Source of the DNA: JACMLD01 sp047602295
Lineage (GTDB): Bacteria > Bacteroidota > Bacteroidia > Chitinophagales > Chitinophagaceae
NCBI GenBank assembly: GCA_047602295.1
Contig: JASGHP010000001.1
Location: 6,324,001 to 6,388,000, forward strand
Reading direction: 5' to 3'
Length of the DNA: 64,000 nt
Shown piece by piece: positions 9,849 through 18,694 of the stretch. Position 1 is the stretch's first letter; each line of letters begins with the position of its first letter. Under the pieces are notes generated by a model, which saw only the letters and a list, made by a program, of their open reading frames with translations, was not told where the DNA came from and ran no database searches. The translations under genes and the position numbers were made by a program.

Positions 9849-9875
9849 ACTGTAAAGTTAAAGGCTAAGCACATA

Positions 9876-9908
9876 AAAAGAGACCCGGCAAATTGCCAGG
9901 CCTCTTTT
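9876..9908. terminator. Bidirectional hairpin terminator upstream of treA
   Basis: AAAAGAG (9876-9882) pairs with CTCTTTT (9902-9908), with an inner GGC/GCC and CC/GG stem and an AT-rich loop. The A-run and T-run on the two sides allow use in both directions. On the minus strand it would end transcription from the gene remnant at 9930-10079 or from the operon above it. Confidence 0.7.
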
Positions 9909-9929
9909 ATTGTGTAAAACCAAACGCTG

Positions 9930-10079
9930 CTAAAGTTTAATGATTACTGAGGTACTGAAATTTCTTTCATCAGAAGGCCATATGCCAGGGTTGGGATAGA
10001 ATATGGGCCTTTTGGTAATAATAGATTTGTGGTCATTTATCGTAAAACTGTACCCCGCCGGGAACGACCGGGCTTGCGT
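9930..10079 (-). pseudogene. Possible 3' remnant of a protein gene next to repeats
   Basis: On the minus strand an open frame runs from 10079 to a TAG at 9930-9932 and encodes about 49 residues. It reads as a sensible protein end: PIFYPNPGIWPSDERNF followed by STSVIIKL, with the hydrophobic-basic last strand typical of outer-membrane or secreted proteins of this group. No start codon or upstream coding sequence is available, because the frame runs back into repeat copy 1 (10041-10115) and a stop. I infer a decayed gene whose 5' part was lost or replaced by the repeats. It could also be a chance frame. Confidence 0.35.
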
Positions 10080-10377
10080 TTACACGATCTATAACTATTG
10101 CTTATTCTAAAAAAAATTTATAAAGAACTTGTTTATTATTTGTATTGATGAAATAAGTATCGCTATTGCTTATCGTAAAACTGCGCCCCGCCGGGAACAA
10201 CCGGGCTTGCGTTTACACGATCTATAACTATTGCTTATTCTAAAAAAATTATAAAGAGCTTGTGTATTATTAGTATCGTTGAAAATAAGCTTCGTTGTTT
10301 TTTGTCGTAAAACTGCGCCCCGCCGGGAACAACCGGGCTTACGTTTACACGATCTATAACTATTGCTTATTCTAAAA
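10041..10377. repeat. Three tandem copies of a ~132-bp intergenic repeat
   Basis: A conserved block of about 72 bp starts at 10041, 10174 and 10306 (periods 133 and 132). Each begins CGTAAAACTG, has a GC-rich centre CCCCGCCGGGAAC, then ACCGGGCTT, and ends in CTATAACTATTGCTTATTC. The 60-bp spacers are AT-rich and less conserved. The centre contains CCCG/CGGG inverted repeats that could form a small hairpin. The third copy ends 10 bp before the stop of the haloperoxidase-like gene. No open reading frame longer than a few dozen codons is conserved across the copies. Confidence 0.9.
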
Positions 10378-10387
10378 ACTCGTTTTA

Positions 10388-11941
10388 TTAATTACCTGCG
10401 CCATCGTTCGTACCACGGGTTACCGCATAATTACCCACGTTGGTACCCACCTGCAAACCCGCTGTACAATCTGCACGGTAATGTATACCTGCATACATTC
10501 TTGACAAAGACGCTTCCTGCGCCATTGCATTATACTTATCTTTATTTTCCGGAATTATGTAAGATAAAACCGCTGCTGCTGCACCACTAAAAGTAGAATG
10601 CCCAGATATGTATGAAGGGAAATTGGGAATACCTGTAAGTGTTTTAATGGCAGGATTGTTTTGTGTTGGTCTTGGATTGAAATAAAAATACTTCGTATCC
10701 CAGCACACAATAGCTGCATCCATTTCTGCCATATTTAATAGTGCCAGGTTTCTTGCCCAACGCACTTCACTAAAATTCTTTTTAATAAAATCTTCCGCGG
10801 CAATCGCATCCCAATGCCCGGGGGGTGTGGCAGTATTTACGCCATCTGCCCAATAATGTACAATGCGGTAATGTTCCCTTGTATCATGCGTTGTAAAATC
10901 CAATGCCTCATCTGTTTCCTGCTGCATTTTACTGGTGCCGGTAAGTGGTGGTGGGCCCGGTCTTAATGAAATGGCCGTTAATGAATCAAACAAAAATGCT
11001 TTTACTTTTCCAAACAATGGCAGCATGGGAGGACGCTTAGGTGTTTCCAAACTATACCATGGCTTTTCTCCACGTGCAATAGCATCTGTTTCCAGTTTAG
11101 TCCAATCTGCTTGCGCACCAGCGGCGGCACCTGCCCTGTCTCCACGTGCACGAACAACAAATTTCTGCGCAACTGCACGGCCCAATGCCTCGCCCGCTTC
11201 TATATCACTTCTTACGTTTGCACCTGCAATAAGGCGGGCACGTTTGTGTTCTTCTGCTTTCTGCTGGATAAATTCCTGGTCGCCTGGAAAAAGCAGTTTC
11301 AACATTTCTGTTGTGGCTCCTTCTATAACCGCGTCTTCAGAAGGGTAAGAAGGCAAATCAGATTTTGGTATTAAAGCATTTACTGTAGCATCAACTGTAT
11401 AAGGTGCAGCACGGTTGTATAATTTTTTGTAGTAGTAAGCGGCTACCAACGCATCATAAGTTGCTGCACTTACATAAGCATACGCCCTGGCCGCATAAGG
11501 CGGGTTAGCAAATGGAAAAAGCGGGTATGCAAGGGGGTTATTAGCATTGGGAAAAGGATAAGTTCCATCTGCATTCTGGTAAGGTGGCAAATTGTGTTGT
11601 GCTACCAACTGGCGCAGAATCTCATTCCAACGCAATACTGCGCCTGCGCTCCAATATTTCACAATGTCTTTTTCTGCACTGGTAATATTGGCCTGATAAG
11701 ATTTTATCTCGTTTATCTGTATAATATAATCGGGAGATGTAGTTGCAATAGGTGCTGCTACTGCCACGTCGGTAGGAGCAGTAAGCAATATTGGTTTCCA
11801 GCTACCCGCATCTGCGTCTGTTTTAGATGGCTGCAACGGTGCCAGGTTATCTGTTCTGCCATCCACTTTTTTAGAACATGCAAATGGCATTAAGATACCA
11901 AGCGCTGCTACAGTGATTGAAAGGAATACAAACTTCTTCAT
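10388..11941 (-). CDS. Vanadium-dependent haloperoxidase / PAP2-family lipoprotein
   Basis: Starting at the ATG at 11941 the protein has 517 residues with a lipobox (MPFACSKK), so it is an exported lipoprotein. The complete PAP2 / vanadium haloperoxidase active-site signature is present: KYFYFNPRP (KX6RP), SYISGHS (the PSGH motif) and SRMYAGIHYRAD (SRX5HX3D). Such enzymes are either acid phosphatases or vanadate-dependent halide oxidases. The residue set fits both, and the length with a long helical N-terminal region (ATYDALVAAYYY) is closer to the haloperoxidase-like branch. It is the last gene of a minus-strand run 16160-10388 with two barrel genes and a second PAP2 paralogue. Confidence 0.88.
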   Translation of the reverse strand: MKKFVFLSITVAALGILMPFACSKKVDGRTDNLAPLQPSKTDADAGSWKPILLTAPTDVAVAAPIATTSPDYIIQINEIKSYQANITSAEKDIVKYWSAGAVLRWNEILRQLVAQHNLPPYQNADGTYPFPNANNPLAYPLFPFANPPYAARAYAYVSAATYDALVAAYYYKKLYNRAAPYTVDATVNALIPKSDLPSYPSEDAVIEGATTEMLKLLFPGDQEFIQQKAEEHKRARLIAGANVRSDIEAGEALGRAVAQKFVVRARGDRAGAAAGAQADWTKLETDAIARGEKPWYSLETPKRPPMLPLFGKVKAFLFDSLTAISLRPGPPPLTGTSKMQQETDEALDFTTHDTREHYRIVHYWADGVNTATPPGHWDAIAAEDFIKKNFSEVRWARNLALLNMAEMDAAIVCWDTKYFYFNPRPTQNNPAIKTLTGIPNFPSYISGHSTFSGAAAAVLSYIIPENKDKYNAMAQEASLSRMYAGIHYRADCTAGLQVGTNVGNYAVTRGTNDGAGN

Positions 11942-11945
11942 GGTG

Positions 11946-12908
11946 TTATTTTTTATCGGGTGTGTTGGAAGTTGATTTTTTGTGATGCTTAAAAGCAAGA
12001 ATGTAAAAGATGCCACCGTTGAAAGCAGTTGCCTGCCCTACGTTTCTGCCAGCCAATGTATAATTGCCGCTACCTACTATAGACAAACCATCTATTGGTT
12101 TTACATTGTATTTGAACCCAAGGCCTGCAGCAGTCATATTCATTTTATTACTGGGGAAAGGCATATTGTTGCGGGTAATATCAAAACCACCAAGCGTATT
12201 TGATTGTCCCAGCAACGCTTCCAAAATCATCCTGTCTGTTCTGTACCCAATGCGCAAATTAAACTGCGACATATTGGGCATCTCTACTTTGTTAGAGTAA
12301 TGCATTTCAGTTGTATAATACGAGTCGCGATCGATTTTAATGTTGCTTCTGATAATATAGCTGCCAGATACGGTAGCAAAAAAACTACCTAACTGGTAAT
12401 CTACCATTGCACGCAATGTAACATTGGTGCTGTGCAAACCAATAGCAAGCGGCAGATAATCGCATACATAATTAGAAACCGGAAAACTAACACCACCAAT
12501 GCCATAAACCGATAAAACACCGGAACCTATTTCTTTTTCAACAGGCATATATTTTAGCCAAAGAGACAAATCTTGTATTCCTTTTTGTCCGTGCAATGTG
12601 CCTGCGCTTGCTTTTGTTTGAATGTAAGGCAAACCAAAAAGCACGTTCAGTTTTTTACTGATGCCATAGTTGCCCATTACAGCATACATCTGGCTGGAAA
12701 CAGTGCCCAGGTTTTGGTTATCCCTTTTCAATGTTCCTTCCCAGTAATTTTTCCAGCTGCTGTAGCCATACATACCACCCACACAAAAATTGTTTTTGCT
12801 CATCATAATTGCGTCTGCGTCTGTTTGGGCTATTGCCTGCATCATACATGCAAGTGAACAAAATAGTAACAGGCTAAACTTTCCAATGCCTGCTGCAGTT
12901 AATCTCAT
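11946..12908 (-). CDS. Predicted outer-membrane beta-barrel protein of the haloperoxidase cluster
   Basis: From the ATG at 12908 the protein has 320 residues and a signal peptide ending QAIAQ. It contains repeated amphipathic strands separated by turns (MYAVMGNYGISKKLNVLFGL, QFNLRIGYRTDRMILEALLG) and ends in a barrel strand (GGIFYILAFKHHKK) with a short polar tail. The layout resembles transporter-like barrels of the MetA-pathway-of-phenol-degradation type, but I cannot assign a substrate. The stop is 4 bp before the start of the haloperoxidase gene, so the two are surely co-transcribed. It is distantly similar in layout to the next barrel upstream (12975-14141). Confidence 0.75.
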   Translation of the reverse strand: MRLTAAGIGKFSLLLFCSLACMMQAIAQTDADAIMMSKNNFCVGGMYGYSSWKNYWEGTLKRDNQNLGTVSSQMYAVMGNYGISKKLNVLFGLPYIQTKASAGTLHGQKGIQDLSLWLKYMPVEKEIGSGVLSVYGIGGVSFPVSNYVCDYLPLAIGLHSTNVTLRAMVDYQLGSFFATVSGSYIIRSNIKIDRDSYYTTEMHYSNKVEMPNMSQFNLRIGYRTDRMILEALLGQSNTLGGFDITRNNMPFPSNKMNMTAAGLGFKYNVKPIDGLSIVGSGNYTLAGRNVGQATAFNGGIFYILAFKHHKKSTSNTPDKK

Positions 12909-12974
12909 AAAGCGAAGTTTTAGGTTTATATAAAGCATTTGTTGGTTGTTAGTTTTCGGTTGGTTGCACTTTTC

Positions 12975-14141
12975 TTATTTAATCATATCCAGGTGCAACG
13001 CTTCTTTCTTTTTAGCTCTTACAAAACGGTAAGCATAACCCAGGCTAATAGAATAATCTGCAAATGCGGCATCGCCCTGCACATGCACGTATTTCGCAGG
13101 ATCAGTAATCTTACCATTTTGCAGGTTTTGATCTGCTTTATCGGCTGCACTTTGTATGCGGTTCTTAATAAAATTATAAGGAACAAAAAGACTGAAACTG
13201 CTATTACCTTTCTGGTAAGAAACACCAGATTCAATAGCTACTACATAACCAGGCCTGCGATAAGCAACCTGTCCGCCTATTACATCATAAGCTGGTATGC
13301 CTTCCATTCTTAATGCCAGAGACAATGTAAGGCTCCTGCTTTTTAAAACTGAAGTCATTAAACCGCCGCGGATAAAATATTGATCAGGACTTGCATACAG
13401 ATTATATCCAGCCAATCCGGCTTTTGCTGTAGACTTGTATGTGCCGTTAGATTCTCTTGGGTTAAACAAATAATAACCATTGGCAAAACCAGAAATGCCT
13501 TTGTAAATTCTTGTGAATCCTGAAAACTCCAATGAAAAACCTACACCACCATCACCGGGTTGTATTGCCTGATCGTTTACAGACTCTGCTTTTGTTCCGT
13601 CTTTCTGCAATGCCATATCTGTAGTGCTGTGGCTGCCAGTGGCAAGTTTTAAACCAAAGCCAATCATCAGGTTGCCATTCTTCACTTTTTCCGGTGCTAT
13701 TACCCAATAGTTAAGCCCCATGCGAACGTCTGCCAATCCCTGCGCAAATACGCTGTAGCGGGTTAGTTTGCCCGTGGCGCTGTCTTTATTTTGCACCAGT
13801 GTTTGAGAACGTTCGTTGTGCACATAAGGCAATGTAAGATTGAATTGCAGGCGATTGGTTATTCCGTAAGAAAGGTTAAGATCTACTGCATGAGAGTAAA
13901 TATTTACTGCATTGCCAAGTGTTTGGCGCTGTTTCTGCTCTTCTGTGCCAACAAAATGTCTCCATGAATGGAAGTAGCGGTAGTTAGCGCCTACCTGCAA
14001 TGTTCCCTGCGAAAGGTTATAAGAATTAGGTCCGCAAAGTGCTGTTACTCCTCCCATTTGTCTTACAGCCACACATCCTTGTGCACTAATTTTATAGTTG
14101 GCAATTATTAAAAAAGCGAATGATAAAAAAGCGAGTCTCAT
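12975..14141 (-). CDS. Predicted outer-membrane beta-barrel protein (phenol-degradation MetA-like transporter type)
   Basis: From the ATG at 14141 there are 388 residues with a signal peptide (ending ISAQG). The mature part has a strand pattern typical of MetA-like barrels: GTLQVGANYRYFHSW, LNLSYGITNRLQFNLTLPYV, a long central KLATGSHSTTD loop and a late YSISLGYAYRF strand, then a short charged tail. A conserved-looking Cys pair (GCVAVRQMGG ... ALCGPN) lies directly after the signal peptide. It is 66 bp upstream of the second barrel gene and 40 bp downstream of the first PAP2 gene. The role is unknown; it may move the substrate or product of the neighbouring enzymes. Confidence 0.72.
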   Translation of the reverse strand: MRLAFLSFAFLIIANYKISAQGCVAVRQMGGVTALCGPNSYNLSQGTLQVGANYRYFHSWRHFVGTEEQKQRQTLGNAVNIYSHAVDLNLSYGITNRLQFNLTLPYVHNERSQTLVQNKDSATGKLTRYSVFAQGLADVRMGLNYWVIAPEKVKNGNLMIGFGLKLATGSHSTTDMALQKDGTKAESVNDQAIQPGDGGVGFSLEFSGFTRIYKGISGFANGYYLFNPRESNGTYKSTAKAGLAGYNLYASPDQYFIRGGLMTSVLKSRSLTLSLALRMEGIPAYDVIGGQVAYRRPGYVVAIESGVSYQKGNSSFSLFVPYNFIKNRIQSAADKADQNLQNGKITDPAKYVHVQGDAAFADYSISLGYAYRFVRAKKKEALHLDMIK

Positions 14142-14181
14142 AAAAAGTTGTTTGGTGGTTAGCAATTGTTATTTGTTATTT

Positions 14182-15507
14182 CTATTTTTTCATTTTTAAG
14201 GTATTTACCACCAGTTGGCCTACCTTTTTGCCAAACTCTGTACTTACAATGCATGAATGATGAAAATGTATGCCGCCATAAAATCTTGCCCAGTTATTTT
14301 CTATAGCCGCGTCCCGGAATGATTTGAATGATCTGCTTTCTATTCCAAACTCCAACTCTGTTGTGTCTGTATAAGGAAAATTATCTCCAAAAACATGCGT
14401 TAACGCTTCCGCATTGGCAGCAGAAACGGTAGAATGTCCGCAGGTATATTCCGGAAAAGGCGGTGTTTGCAAAATGGGCTGCCAGTTAGGATCTATGTAT
14501 TTATTAATAACTGTTTCAGGTCGCACTGTATTAGAGCGGTATTTCTGATCCCAGCATTCAATAAACGCATCAAATTGCGAAATGGCTGTAATGGCAAAAG
14601 CATAAACAGTAGTGCCGTAATCTGCATTTGCTTTTTTTGCGGCAATGCCTGTAATGCTCATCCAATGGCCCGGGGGCGAAAATTTTTTGGTACCAAACAT
14701 TACGTGACCAGATACATTCAGCTTAAAAGGATTATCATCCCAGAATTCTGCAATATGCTTTTGCTCTGGTGTAATGCTGTCTATGGCATTCTTAATAGCA
14801 ATTACTTCTTTATAATAATCGCTGTTTTTATTTGCTACATCAAACTTGTAAGGTGCTGGTGGCACAAACTGGGTGGAACTGTCCATTACAACGGTGCGTA
14901 TTTCATTCCAGTGTGGCTCCATGGCAGAAGTGTAAGCGGGTGGTGTTGGCACCCAGCGTCCTGGTGTGTCAATTACATTATACTTAGGTGCACTGCGGGT
15001 TTGCGCATAATTATCTTTTTTGCTCCAGGCAAGTATGGCTGCAGATACAGTGTCTGAGTATGCAATGGTGTTAGCAAGCATTTCATCTGGCATGCCTTTC
15101 TCTACCACCATCTTCTTCAGGCTGTCTGTATATTCTTCCATGCTGCCTGCAGGAAAAGTAACAGCTTCGCCTAGTTTGCAAAATGCCAGCAAGGCGCCAA
15201 ATTCATAATCAATCTTTTTTGCGGTATCCGGTTTGGGCACAGCTTTTAGTCCGTGCAATTGCCCCGCAAGCGAATTGTACTGTTGCGGATAGCCGCCCGC
15301 TATTACTTCATATGCTGCAACAGAAGCATACAGGTAATTGCGTGAAGCCACAATTGGACTAAAATTGTTTCCCATAACAACGGTGTTCAGTTCATAAACC
15401 GTCCTGCTAAACAATAAAGGATCATGAGTAACCTTTGTGAAATCGCCTTTTTGTTTGCAGGATGCCAGCATACTGCAAATGATAGCTAACGCTACAATGT
15501 TCTTCAT
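14182..15507 (-). CDS. PAP2/haloperoxidase-like lipoprotein, divergent paralogue
   Basis: From the ATG at 15507 the protein has 441 residues and a lipobox (MLASCKQ). The PAP2 motifs are kept in modified form: KYRSNTVRP (KX6RP intact), EYTCGHST (Cys in place of the usual Ser-Gly lead of PSGH) and ARFYGGIHFHHSC (Arg and His kept; the leading Ser is Ala and the final Asp is Ser). The vanadate or phosphate ligands Lys, Arg, His, Arg, His are therefore all present. It is a paralogue of the gene at 10388-11941, separated from it by two barrel genes, and likely belongs to the same transcript. Confidence 0.85.
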   Translation of the reverse strand: MKNIVALAIICSMLASCKQKGDFTKVTHDPLLFSRTVYELNTVVMGNNFSPIVASRNYLYASVAAYEVIAGGYPQQYNSLAGQLHGLKAVPKPDTAKKIDYEFGALLAFCKLGEAVTFPAGSMEEYTDSLKKMVVEKGMPDEMLANTIAYSDTVSAAILAWSKKDNYAQTRSAPKYNVIDTPGRWVPTPPAYTSAMEPHWNEIRTVVMDSSTQFVPPAPYKFDVANKNSDYYKEVIAIKNAIDSITPEQKHIAEFWDDNPFKLNVSGHVMFGTKKFSPPGHWMSITGIAAKKANADYGTTVYAFAITAISQFDAFIECWDQKYRSNTVRPETVINKYIDPNWQPILQTPPFPEYTCGHSTVSAANAEALTHVFGDNFPYTDTTELEFGIESRSFKSFRDAAIENNWARFYGGIHFHHSCIVSTEFGKKVGQLVVNTLKMKK

Positions 15508-15596
15508 TACAAGTGTTGATTGAAAAATGAATGTGCACACATATGATTGCAAGTGGCAAGCATATTTATGTTTATCTGCAGTGCACGAAAGAAATG

Positions 15597-16160
15597 TTAA
15601 GCCTTTGGAGGCTGCTCCGGCATGGAGTGAAGAAGATCTGTTACCAATTGCATTTGGTAAACATTATAAGATGTTTCAGCCTGTATTGCATACCGGGCTG
15701 AGAAGTTTAATTGTTGCAGGTTGTCATAATCACCTAAGGCACTTTTCACCAGCGTGCTGCCAGTATTGCCCGATTTCTTAGCGCCATTGTCCTGTTGTAT
15801 GTCGTTGGTGATTTTGAAAAAATCTTTTTTAGCAGTCTCCAGTTGTTGTTTCGTTTGGTTGGGAATGCATTTCAATACCAGTTGTCCATCCTGGATTTTG
15901 CGCTTTACATACTTGTAGTGGATACCGTTGACTTCTATTTCGCCATTTACACGTTCGAAATCTGCCCAGTCTGTCTGGTAGGGCATGTTTAGCGGGACTT
16001 TAATTTCCAATAACTGAGACTCTTCGTAATCATGTTTGTCGAGCCTGGCTTCCAGCTTGTTATCTGCATTTTGCTGCATGATATTGATTACCCAGCGGTA
16101 ACCGCACCAATTAAACAGCAGTATGCCCAGCAATAGTATGGAAGCAATTTTTTTCAACAA
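15597..16160 (-). CDS. Membrane-anchored protein of unknown function
   Basis: The 187-residue protein has one N-terminal hydrophobic segment (IASILLLGILLFNWCGYRWV) that anchors or exports it. A mixed polar domain follows, with WADFERVNGEIEVNGIHYKYVKR and an LKCIPNQTKQQLETAKKDFF segment. Proteins of this shape are common in Chitinophagaceae beside receptors or exported enzymes, but I know no function. It is the first gene on the minus strand before the PAP2/barrel run (gap of 89 bp) and may head that operon. The remaining C-terminal part is low in recognisable motifs. Confidence 0.65.
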   Translation of the reverse strand: MLKKIASILLLGILLFNWCGYRWVINIMQQNADNKLEARLDKHDYEESQLLEIKVPLNMPYQTDWADFERVNGEIEVNGIHYKYVKRKIQDGQLVLKCIPNQTKQQLETAKKDFFKITNDIQQDNGAKKSGNTGSTLVKSALGDYDNLQQLNFSARYAIQAETSYNVYQMQLVTDLLHSMPEQPPKA

Positions 16161-16372
16161 CAGTTATAGTAAATTGGCAACTAAGATAAAATATTTTCTG
16201 AAATATAGACAATTCCATGTAATTATTTGCTGCCTGGCTTGCAATTTAGACCCAGGAATGATGATTATGGAGCAGCCTGCCGCTGCCATTGGTACAAAAG
16301 ATGAACGGATTGCGACGCAACGATGACCCTCATAGCTTCAATGTTGGTATTATAAAACCCGCTATGGAAACT

Positions 16373-18421
16373 CTATTTATTGCTACCACTTTGTTTTACC
16401 GTGAATGTTTTTTTATCTGGTCCAACACCTGTGATTGTTAAACTTTTCCATTGTTTAGGCAAGGCAGAAGCAACCTGCACAATTCCTTTTGGGGTAATAT
16501 CCAATCCGCCAAAACCCATAAGCAGGCTTTGCACAATACCACCCGCACCGGTAGAAAAATAGGGATTGGTGCCGCCTTTTGTTTCTGCAATTACACGCAA
16601 TGGCGGATTTAGATTAGGCAGGTAAGCATCCTGGAAAAAATGAAAAGCTTTTTCGCCATCGCCCAGGCGTGCATACAAAGTGGTAAACACGGCTTGCGTC
16701 ATTGCTGGTGTTCCTTCATTGGGCACACGTGTTTCGTAATATTCCAAATCCTTTTTTATTTGTTTGGGATCGGTTACTTCTTTTAAAGGATAAGACAATA
16801 AGTTTACATCGGCTTGTTTAATGCCCCTGCCGTCATAGCCTGCATATTCACTGGTTACGCCATTGTCCATTTTTAAAATGGGAATGTTATTAGCAACATT
16901 CATCCAGTCTGCATTGGGTGCAATGCCCAATAATTTTGCAGATTCTGTAGCATATTGCAAAACTGCTTTTGCGGCTGCATTTGTAAAAGCGTTATTGTCT
17001 ACGTTCTCTGCCCATTCATCTGCTGCCACCACATTTTTTATATCGTATCTGCCGGGTCCGTTTCTCTCTACGCGGCTCGCCCAAAAATCTGCAATGGCAC
17101 TCAGCACGGGCCAGCCTCTTTCTTTCAACCAAACTTTGTCTTGCGTAACGCAATAATAATTCCATGCCGCAATACCTACACAGGCGGTGATATGATGCTC
17201 AAAAGGACCGCTCAATGCCCATACCGGTGTTTCTTCTACGCCAGTACCTGCACTTTCCCAGGGATACATAGCGCCTTTGAAGCCTTTTCCAAAAGCATTT
17301 CTCTTGGCAGCTTCCAATCTTTCATAACGGTAATCTACCATGCTTTTTCCCAACTCCGGGTGCAATACCAACAGCCCCGGATACATCCACAATTCAGTAT
17401 CCCAAAACACATGACCATTGTAACCCAATCCACTTAAACCCATGGGCGATGGAGATAAAGCCGTGCCTTCGCGTACAAAAGAATACAAATGATAGAGCAT
17501 GCTATGCACATCCTGCTGGCTTTGCGGGTCACCGTCAATGGTAATATCGCTTTTCCATAAATCGTCCCAGGCTTTGTTATGAAACTGTAATAGCCTTTCT
17601 CTTCCTTCAAGTTTTGCATAAATGGTCAATCGCTCTGCTTCATTCAATGGATCATCGTGATGCGCAGAAGTAATAGACGAACCGGCAACAGAGAACCGAT
17701 AGGTTTCACCCGCTTTAATATTTTTGCTGAATTTCATCAGGTGCATGTTATTGTCCCACATTTCATGAATAACACGCGGCTCTTGTCCATGAGGTTCACT
17801 GAATAAAAAAGTATTGGAAGCACACATGGTTAATTTGCCGGTAGGACTTTTAGCAGAAGAAGTAAGCAAACTGATAACCACATGAGGCCTGTCTATTTCG
17901 TTGTAATAATTCTGTACATCTTTTAATGCATCTGGTGCTTCCATCACGCTTTCACCACCAATGGTAATATCTTTCTTGGCAGTAATCGAAACATCCATCA
18001 AAACAGTATATGGCAATTGCCGCAAAGAATAGTAAGTATAAGAAACGGTGGCTTTATCTGTATAATCAAACGATGCAGTAAAAGCCGCATGGCGCATATC
18101 CAGCTCTTGTTTAAAATTAGATGCGTTATTTCTGCCAACACGATTGCCATCAATATTCAGGTTCATGTTCAGCAGGTTGAAACTGCGCAGGAAATTACTC
18201 ACCCTGCCGCGACCATAGAGATCATACGCACCTGCCAGCACCACATCTTTTGTTTTTAATGGATCAGGGGAACTTACGATTCCAATCATGCCATTGGCTA
18301 CTGTAATGCCATAGTAATTAGAAGGATCAATTTTGGTAGCCGCAATTTTCCAGGGGTCTTGTGCAAATGAAGCAAAGCCAATGCAGGCAGAAATGCATAA
18401 TGCAAACAATCGTATGAGCAT
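16373..18421 (-). CDS. Secreted glycoside hydrolase family 65 enzyme (acid-trehalase / disaccharide phosphorylase type)
   Basis: A 682-residue protein with a signal peptide (ending FASFAQ). The (alpha/alpha)6 barrel signatures of GH65 are visible: GYNGHVFWDTELW at residues 333-345, and AADEWAENVDNNAFTN around 466-481, where Glu469 takes the place of the general acid. GH65 members hydrolyse or phosphorolyse trehalose, maltose, kojibiose and similar alpha-glucosides. Export to a compartment without much free phosphate makes hydrolysis more likely than phosphorolysis. The N-terminal beta-sandwich (residues 25-270) has the family arrangement. It lies divergently from glucokinase and near trehalase and GH63. 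Confidence 0.88.
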   Translation of the reverse strand: MLIRLFALCISACIGFASFAQDPWKIAATKIDPSNYYGITVANGMIGIVSSPDPLKTKDVVLAGAYDLYGRGRVSNFLRSFNLLNMNLNIDGNRVGRNNASNFKQELDMRHAAFTASFDYTDKATVSYTYYSLRQLPYTVLMDVSITAKKDITIGGESVMEAPDALKDVQNYYNEIDRPHVVISLLTSSAKSPTGKLTMCASNTFLFSEPHGQEPRVIHEMWDNNMHLMKFSKNIKAGETYRFSVAGSSITSAHHDDPLNEAERLTIYAKLEGRERLLQFHNKAWDDLWKSDITIDGDPQSQQDVHSMLYHLYSFVREGTALSPSPMGLSGLGYNGHVFWDTELWMYPGLLVLHPELGKSMVDYRYERLEAAKRNAFGKGFKGAMYPWESAGTGVEETPVWALSGPFEHHITACVGIAAWNYYCVTQDKVWLKERGWPVLSAIADFWASRVERNGPGRYDIKNVVAADEWAENVDNNAFTNAAAKAVLQYATESAKLLGIAPNADWMNVANNIPILKMDNGVTSEYAGYDGRGIKQADVNLLSYPLKEVTDPKQIKKDLEYYETRVPNEGTPAMTQAVFTTLYARLGDGEKAFHFFQDAYLPNLNPPLRVIAETKGGTNPYFSTGAGGIVQSLLMGFGGLDITPKGIVQVASALPKQWKSLTITGVGPDKKTFTVKQSGSNK

Positions 18422-18694
18422 ACAAAAAATTTATGTGTGCAAAATAATCATTAATCCAATCTGGTGTGTTAGACAAGGAGAACATGTTTTATGGTCCGAC
18501 ATTCTATTAAGCATAGTTGCAACAACTGCCACTATGCTCAAACTATAATTCAAGTATCAGCCAACAAAAGATTATTGGTTTTGTTAAGGAATGGCTATTA
18601 GAGCAACTAATTCCTGGTTATAAATTTCAAATTCCTGATACACGCTTACATTTGTCAGGCTTTTATTTAACTTATCACCTGCTAAAAGTTTTTT

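Noticed and set aside
10041..10377. CRISPR array
   Set aside because: Repeat core is about 72 bp with 60-bp spacers that are themselves partly similar, only three copies and no cas genes.
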